From DATGPD01 sp041398565 (lineage in GTDB: Bacteria; Planctomycetota; UBA1135; UBA2386): DNA of 64,000 bases. The translations under genes and the position numbers were made by a program. Positions 59,223-64,000 of this stretch are shown one piece after another. Under the pieces are notes generated by a model that was not told the origin of the DNA, did no database searches, and saw nothing but the letters and a program-made list of their open reading frames with translations. The stretch is from the NCBI GenBank assembly GCA_041398565.1, contig JAWKUN010000002.1, forward strand, positions 1,116,001-1,180,000, given 5' to 3'. Numbering within the stretch: position 1 is the first letter of the stretch; each line of letters begins with the position of its first letter.

Positions 59223-61976
59223 CTACTGACCGATGCGCACCTCGAGCCCAGCACTCGCGCGCACGCCGATCTGGCCACAGGCCGCGCTGGCGAAAGCCTG
59301 TGCGAACAACGAGCGCCCCGCCAGCCACGGCGTGACCGGGATCGGCATCGGCAGCGCTGCCTCGCCGTGGCCGTCTGCCGTCGAGGAAACCAAGAGGGCA
59401 CCCACAGGCATCACCAGGATGGTCACGTCTGCGAGCGGCAACGACGCCGACGTCGCCGCCAACGCGACGCTGATCGGTCCGCCGGCATCGGCCCCGCGCA
59501 CGACCAGCGCGTGCTCTTCGTGGCCGACCCGAGGGGCTACGTTGGAGCGCAGGGACAGCGGACTCGCGCACATCGGCGAACTGGCGCCGTAGACCCGGCT
59601 CCGCTCGTCGCCGTCGCGCCGGCCATCCGCGTCGCGGTCCACGCCCATGCGGAAGCCCGACCCGCGCGGCGCGCCGGTCAACGTGAGCACGGCGCGCCCT
59701 TGCCGCGCCAGGGCGCGCAGGTCGTCGAGCGTGCGTGGCGCCGAACCGGCGACGTCATCGAAGAACCGGGCGGCGAACAGGTCGTAGACCATGCCGGTCT
59801 CGGCGCCGTCCAAGGTGCCCTTGACCAGGAGCTCGATGTCGAGCCGGCCTGTCCGAGCGACGAGCAGGTTGGCGGCGGCGACGGTCGCCGGCAGATCGGC
59901 GTTCGCGGCGTTCAGCGTCACCTGGTAGCCGACGGTCGGCGCCGTGCCGTTGTCGAACGACAACACGAAGCGCTGTAGGCGGGTCTTGTTGACGACGTCG
60001 GTCGACAGCGCGCCGAACACCGACCGCGACAACAGGTCGGACACAGTGTGGTCCGAGCCGTCGTGCAAGTAGGCGAACCCAGACACCCGGAATCCCATCG
60101 GGTCCACTTCGCCGCCGGTCTTCTTGTAGGCGTTGCGTAGCTGGGCGACCTTGAAGCCCTGCGGTACGCCGAGCGTCACCGCATCGAACAACAGCCGGTT
60201 CGTCCCCGTCGTCAACGCGTGGCAGTCGACGCACCGCGTCTGCGGTCGGAACTGCACGGTGGTGTAGTAGTTGAAGCCGTCCTGCGCGCTGAGCCCCGGG
60301 GGGTCGGTCGACAACGTGCGGTCGAGGTTCAGGTTCGGGTTCGGCGGGAACACCACCGAGTCGACGAAGCGGGCGTAGTCGTCGACGTCGGCGGTGGCGA
60401 GTTGGGCACCGCCCATCAACTTGTCGAACGCCGGGTTGAAGTCCTGAAAGCGCGGGCGGTCGCCACGCCAGTGCAGCGGCGTGACGTTGGCCAGGCCCTG
60501 CAGGGTCTGCGTGACCATCGGGCCCTTCATCGGGTGCAGGTTGAGGACGCGACCGAGGAAGTCGCGGGTGACGAACATGTCGCCGCCTCGGTCGCCGAGA
60601 TCCCACGCCACGCCGTCCATCGTGCCGTCGACGTGGCAGCCCGCGCAGGCAAACGTGCCGTTCCCGGACAGCTTGGCGTCGTAGAGGAATCCACGGCCCT
60701 CCTTGATGTTCTGCGGCGTCGGATCGAACACTCCGAGCTCGCGCAGCACGGTCCGCGTCCGAGTGTCCACGACCGTCAGCGTGTTGCTCAAGCGGTTCGC
60801 CACGTAGAGGAGCGGCATGCTCGGATGCAGCACCAGCCCGCGCGGGCCACGCTTGTGGCGCGGGTCGGCGAGGGCGCCGCCGGCGTTGCCGACCTCGATC
60901 CGCGCCACCACCACGCCCTGAGCATCGAGCACTCCGATCCGGTCGGTGCCGAAGGCGGCGACGTAGAGCTGGCCGGCCGCGTCGAACACCAGGTCCATCG
61001 GCTGCGCCAGCGCCGTGCTCAGTGCCGGCGGGTTGGGCAGTCGCCCGTAGTCGATGCCCGGGTTGAGGTCGATCGGCAGGACGCTCGCGGCCGCGCCGGT
61101 CACGACCTTGGTCACTCGGTTGTCGACCGCGTGCCCACGCAGCGCCGGCTCGAAGCGCACGAGGTTGCGCGCTTCGGTGTTCGCGACCCAGAGTTCGGTG
61201 GTGCCGGGTCGCAATGCCATCTGCTGCAGGTTGGTGCCGACGCCGCTGTAGGTGCGGCGCACGCTCAGTGTCGCGGCATCGATCTCCACCACGTCGATGT
61301 CGCGCAGCTTGACGCCGTGCACGCCACTCCACTGCGGGTCGTCGGCGCGCACCAGGATGCCCTGCGGCGGTGCGGGAGGCAGGTTCACGTTGGTCGGCGG
61401 CGGCGGCGGCGGCGCCAGTCGGTCGTTGACGATGGTCGTACCGTTGCCGGAGCGTTGCACTGCCACCCACACCGTCGCACCGTCCGGGCTCGCCAGCAGG
61501 GCGCGAGGCTCGTCGCCGAAGATCGCGATCGTGCCGACCTGAGCCCTGGTCGCCGGGTCGAACACCCGCACCTCGCGGTCGGTTGCCACGGACACGAAGG
61601 CCCGTTGCGGGCTACCGGCGAAGACGACGTCGGCCGGCTCGTCCTTGCAGTAGAGCGTGTCCACCGCCACGCCCAGGCGCAGGGAGATGATGCTGATGCT
61701 GTCGGAGACGTGGTTCACCACCCACACCTCGTCGTCGGTGCGCGCGCGCACGCTGACCGGCTCGATGCCAACCGGGATCTCCGTGAGCAGCAGGGGGCGA
61801 TCGGGTGCGGCGAGCGAATAGACCGTGAGGCGGTTGTCGGGGGTGTTGACCAGCAGCAGTCGCGAGCCGTCCGGCGTCAGCGCGATCGGCTTGGTCTGCG
61901 GGCTTTCGAAGTTGGTGTACGACTGCGCATGGCCCAGGGCGGCGCACGCGAGCATGGCGACGAGGAATCTGTACAT
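59223..61976 (-). CDS. secreted YncE-like propeller with cytochrome-type CxxCH sites
   Basis: A 917-residue exported protein. The signal peptide (1-18, FLVAMLACAALGHAQ) precedes a YncE-type propeller (about 25-430) with units such as PDGSRLLLVNTPDNRLTVYS and HPSMPLLYVANRLSNTLTVV. A cytochrome-peroxidase-like region follows with haem motifs CAGCH (444-448) and CVDCH (582-586). The C-terminal about 200 residues include a Ca-type DRDADGRRDGDE stretch and a beta-rich end. Electron transfer or oxidative surface chemistry is likely; the substrate is unknown. It converges on the GH114 gene with 54 nt between. Confidence 0.83.
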   Translation of the reverse strand: MYRFLVAMLACAALGHAQSYTNFESPQTKPIALTPDGSRLLLVNTPDNRLTVYSLAAPDRPLLLTEIPVGIEPVSVRARTDDEVWVVNHVSDSISIISLRLGVAVDTLYCKDEPADVVFAGSPQRAFVSVATDREVRVFDPATRAQVGTIAIFGDEPRALLASPDGATVWVAVQRSGNGTTIVNDRLAPPPPPPTNVNLPPAPPQGILVRADDPQWSGVHGVKLRDIDVVEIDAATLSVRRTYSGVGTNLQQMALRPGTTELWVANTEARNLVRFEPALRGHAVDNRVTKVVTGAAASVLPIDLNPGIDYGRLPNPPALSTALAQPMDLVFDAAGQLYVAAFGTDRIGVLDAQGVVVARIEVGNAGGALADPRHKRGPRGLVLHPSMPLLYVANRLSNTLTVVDTRTRTVLRELGVFDPTPQNIKEGRGFLYDAKLSGNGTFACAGCHVDGTMDGVAWDLGDRGGDMFVTRDFLGRVLNLHPMKGPMVTQTLQGLANVTPLHWRGDRPRFQDFNPAFDKLMGGAQLATADVDDYARFVDSVVFPPNPNLNLDRTLSTDPPGLSAQDGFNYYTTVQFRPQTRCVDCHALTTGTNRLLFDAVTLGVPQGFKVAQLRNAYKKTGGEVDPMGFRVSGFAYLHDGSDHTVSDLLSRSVFGALSTDVVNKTRLQRFVLSFDNGTAPTVGYQVTLNAANADLPATVAAANLLVARTGRLDIELLVKGTLDGAETGMVYDLFAARFFDDVAGSAPRTLDDLRALARQGRAVLTLTGAPRGSGFRMGVDRDADGRRDGDERSRVYGASSPMCASPLSLRSNVAPRVGHEEHALVVRGADAGGPISVALAATSASLPLADVTILVMPVGALLVSSTADGHGEAALPMPIPVTPWLAGRSLFAQAFASAACGQIGVRASAGLEVRIGQ

Positions 61977-62430
61977 GGCGGACGCGGGGAGAGACGGTGC
62001 GGGCTACGGACAGCGGTTGGAGTACTCGGGAACGACCAGCTCGACGCAGGCAGAGTGCGTGATCGAGTCGCCTGAATGAGGCGAAACGGCTGGCGATTGC
62101 GAAGGCGATCGCCAGCAACATGGCTCGGAGCGTGTACGCTCGATTCTCTCACCCCATCTGAGGCGAGGAGTGTCCCGATTCGCTCGGGAAGTCGCTTGCC
62201 GTCGGGCGTTTCGGGACGGGTCGGGTTCGTCGGGGTGCTCGGCATCGCTTCCGGCGGCGGGGGCACAACGGTGTGACGCGGCCGTCGATGGTTCTCCATC
62301 GACCCTCGGCCGTCCCCGCGCATCGAACGCATCCCGACTCCCCGTGCGGGCCCTCGAGCCGCGCCCGCGTCAGCGGGCGTCTGCTCCAAGGGCTGCCCGG
62401 CCCGGACCCTCGCCCCACCCGTTGCCTAGT
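61977..62430. other. 454-nt intergenic stretch with one hairpin
   Basis: It lies between two - strand genes. Open frames here look like shadows. The only clear structure is the hairpin at 62089-62116. It should hold the promoter of the propeller/cytochrome gene, but I cannot point to one. Confidence 0.5.
62089..62116 (-). terminator. hairpin between two - strand genes
   Basis: GCTGGCGAT (62089-62097) and ATCGCCAGC (62108-62116) form a perfect 9-bp stem with a 10-nt loop. On the - strand it is followed by CGTTTCGCC, only partly T-rich. It lies 315 nt past the upstream stop codon and 113 nt before the next ATG, so it may be a terminator or a leader structure. Confidence 0.35.
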
Positions 62431-64000
62431 CTAGTAGCCTGCGTTCGAGGGGACGGGCAACTCGACCGTCGCGGTCCCTCGCTGGCCGCTCGCCACCTCG
62501 ACCGCGCCCAGCTCGATCAGCACCGACCGCCACGCGCCGGGATCGCCGCGGTGCTCACGACGAAACGCGCGCCGGGCGTCCGAGTCGGCCAGGCGTTGTG
62601 GCACCAGCAGCACGGTGTAGTGTCCAGGCGCGATGCGCGCCGACACCCGACCGTCGGCATCGGTGTGCGCCAGCCAGGTGAGGGTGTCGCCCCGCGCCAA
62701 CTGCACGGGCGCTGCCGCGACCGGCGAACGGTCGGCGCGCAGCAAGCGCAGATCGATCGGCCCCGAGTGCACGCGAAAGACGGGATCGACGGACGCGCCG
62801 GGCCGCACCTCGACTTCGTGGTCGGCGACCAGCTCGACGCGCGGCCCGTCGCCCAGCTCGATCGCCACCCGGAACGTGCCGGGTCGCGCGCGCAGCTCGA
62901 AGCGCCCGTCGGCATCGCTGGTGATGCCCTGCTTGATCTGATCCGGGTGACCGTTCGGCTGCTCGCCGTGGTCGCCGGTGAGCAGGATCTCGCCCTGGTA
63001 CGGTGCCTCGTCGAGCAGCACCAGGCCGCGCAGCGTGCCGCGGACGAGCGACGCGGCGAGGCCGTCGCCGAGCGCGCGCCGTTCGCCTGTCCGCAGCCCA
63101 TCCACCGCGACGATCGTCTCCTCGTGGCGCCGGTTGCTGCTGCCGATACGCAGGCTCGACACCAACAGCAGGCGCCAGTCCCCGGGCGGCACTCCCTGTA
63201 ACCGGAAGCTGCCGTCCGTCTCGAGGGGCTGCAGCCCCATCGTGTCGGCGGGCACGCTCTGCGCGACGCCGTCGACTTGGCGCAGCAGGCGCACGCCCGG
63301 CCAGCGGCTGCGCAGATGGGGCGCGACCTGCGCGCCGTCGATGCCCGCGTCTTCCAGCAACTGCCGCAGCAGCGTGGCGTCGATTCGGCCGCTGACCACG
63401 GCACCGCGATCGACCTGCAGCTCCCACGGTTCGGGCACGTTGGCCAACACCACGTCGGGCAAGACCACCGGTGCATGCCCCTCGCCCTGCAGACGCAGCG
63501 TCAGCGAAGCTTCGCCATGTGCCGTCAGTTGCACTTCGCCGCGATGGTCGCTCTCACCCTTGGCGACGCGCCAGGCTTGATCGGCCTGCACGCTGGATGT
63601 GCGGCCACCGGGTTCGAAGGCCAGGGTGAGCACGCCGACCGGCTGCCCACCCAGCGGCTGCAGCAGCTCCGCTGTGGAGCCGACCACGGGGGCGCCTTCG
63701 GCATCGACCACGTGCAGGGTGCGGGTGGTGGGCTGCGCCATGCGTACCTCCACCGGCGGCGCGCCTTGCTCGGTGACCTCGACCTCGTGCACGCGGTCCT
63801 GCACCCAGCCGCCGCCGCTCGGCTCGACCAGAACGCAGTGCGTGCCGAGGCGCACCCCGTCGATGCGCACCGTGCCGCCGGGATGGTTGCCACGCGCCCG
63901 CACCTGCTGGTCGCCCGGCCGCAGTTCGGCCGATGTGCCGGGCTTGGGCCACAAGCGCACGCCGAACTCCTCGATCGGCGCGCCGTCGGCGGCCAGCACG
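62431..64000 (-). CDS. carboxypeptidase-regulatory-like protein, 5' end outside window
   Basis: The last 522 residues of a larger protein cut by the right edge. It is built of beta-sandwich units of the carboxypeptidase-regulatory/prealbumin-like type: SDADGRFELRARPGTFRVAI and HTDADGRVSARIAPGHYTVL show the classic DADGRF...PGxY pattern. Between them is a less regular region. Such repeats usually belong to secreted or surface proteins. The stop codon at 62431-62433 is clear; the start is not in view. Confidence 0.75.
   Translation of the reverse strand, partial: VLAADGAPIEEFGVRLWPKPGTSAELRPGDQQVRARGNHPGGTVRIDGVRLGTHCVLVEPSGGGWVQDRVHEVEVTEQGAPPVEVRMAQPTTRTLHVVDAEGAPVVGSTAELLQPLGGQPVGVLTLAFEPGGRTSSVQADQAWRVAKGESDHRGEVQLTAHGEASLTLRLQGEGHAPVVLPDVVLANVPEPWELQVDRGAVVSGRIDATLLRQLLEDAGIDGAQVAPHLRSRWPGVRLLRQVDGVAQSVPADTMGLQPLETDGSFRLQGVPPGDWRLLLVSSLRIGSSNRRHEETIVAVDGLRTGERRALGDGLAASLVRGTLRGLVLLDEAPYQGEILLTGDHGEQPNGHPDQIKQGITSDADGRFELRARPGTFRVAIELGDGPRVELVADHEVEVRPGASVDPVFRVHSGPIDLRLLRADRSPVAAAPVQLARGDTLTWLAHTDADGRVSARIAPGHYTVLLVPQRLADSDARRAFRREHRGDPGAWRSVLIELGAVEVASGQRGTATVELPVPSNAGY

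Overview
The window is a very GC-rich bacterial chromosomal segment, almost fully coding, with no rRNA, tRNA, CRISPR array or insertion sequence that I can recognise. I infer a diderm member of the Planctomycetota or a close relative. The grounds are an ECF sigma factor of the TIGR02999 type next to a Pkn-type kinase with a C-terminal SUMF1 domain, an FGly-type sulfatase, many large secreted beta-propeller proteins sharing a Cys-containing C-terminal module, and LptE-like and BamD-like lipoproteins. The assignment rests on gene content only; no phylogenetic marker was compared.

Region 1 (1-11475) is housekeeping. A 67-residue histone-fold protein on the + strand faces a long - strand run of ten genes: CNNM/CorC protein, recO, BamD-like lipoprotein, lptE, ftsH, folP, cdaA, ybbR, glmM and tsaB. 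From folP through glmM each gene overlaps or nearly touches the next, so c-di-AMP synthesis (cdaA-ybbR-glmM) appears coupled to folate synthesis and FtsH proteolysis.

Region 2 (12109-28943) mixes regulation and metabolism: an HDOD-GGDEF diguanylate cyclase with an intact catalytic motif and I-site, divergent from an ECF sigma factor; hutI; an HtrA-type protease overlapping an AceE-like E1 enzyme; a cluster of ECF sigma factor, Ser/Thr kinase and a protein of unknown family; a second, divergent ECF sigma factor; and der. Two copies of a palindromic intergenic repeat lie here, about 6.5 kb apart.

Region 3 (29161-45327) is envelope and secretome: a 1513-residue BNR/PD40 lipoprotein, a kelch-like secreted propeller, an unknown secreted protein, a HEAT-repeat protein, an ECF sigma factor overlapping a sulfatase, and a ChaN lipoprotein fused to a hydrolase-like domain with no apparent nucleophile.

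Region 4 (45335-59168) is the most striking: a compact locus for Pel-type exopolysaccharide, read on the - strand in the order pelA-pelB-pelD-pelE-pelF-pelG, every junction overlapping or 1 nt apart. There is no pelC between the genes. PelA keeps its deacetylase but lacks the N-terminal glycoside hydrolase; a GH114-like lipoprotein is encoded divergently next door and probably supplies that activity. PelD is about twice the length of the Pseudomonas protein and carries two degenerate GGDEF domains in tandem, each preceded by an RxxD c-di-GMP I-site at the canonical five-residue spacing. The diguanylate cyclase at 12109-13947 is one possible source of its ligand.

Region 5 (59223-64000) holds a propeller/cytochrome-type secreted protein with two CxxCH sites and a carboxypeptidase-regulatory-like protein that runs off the right edge.
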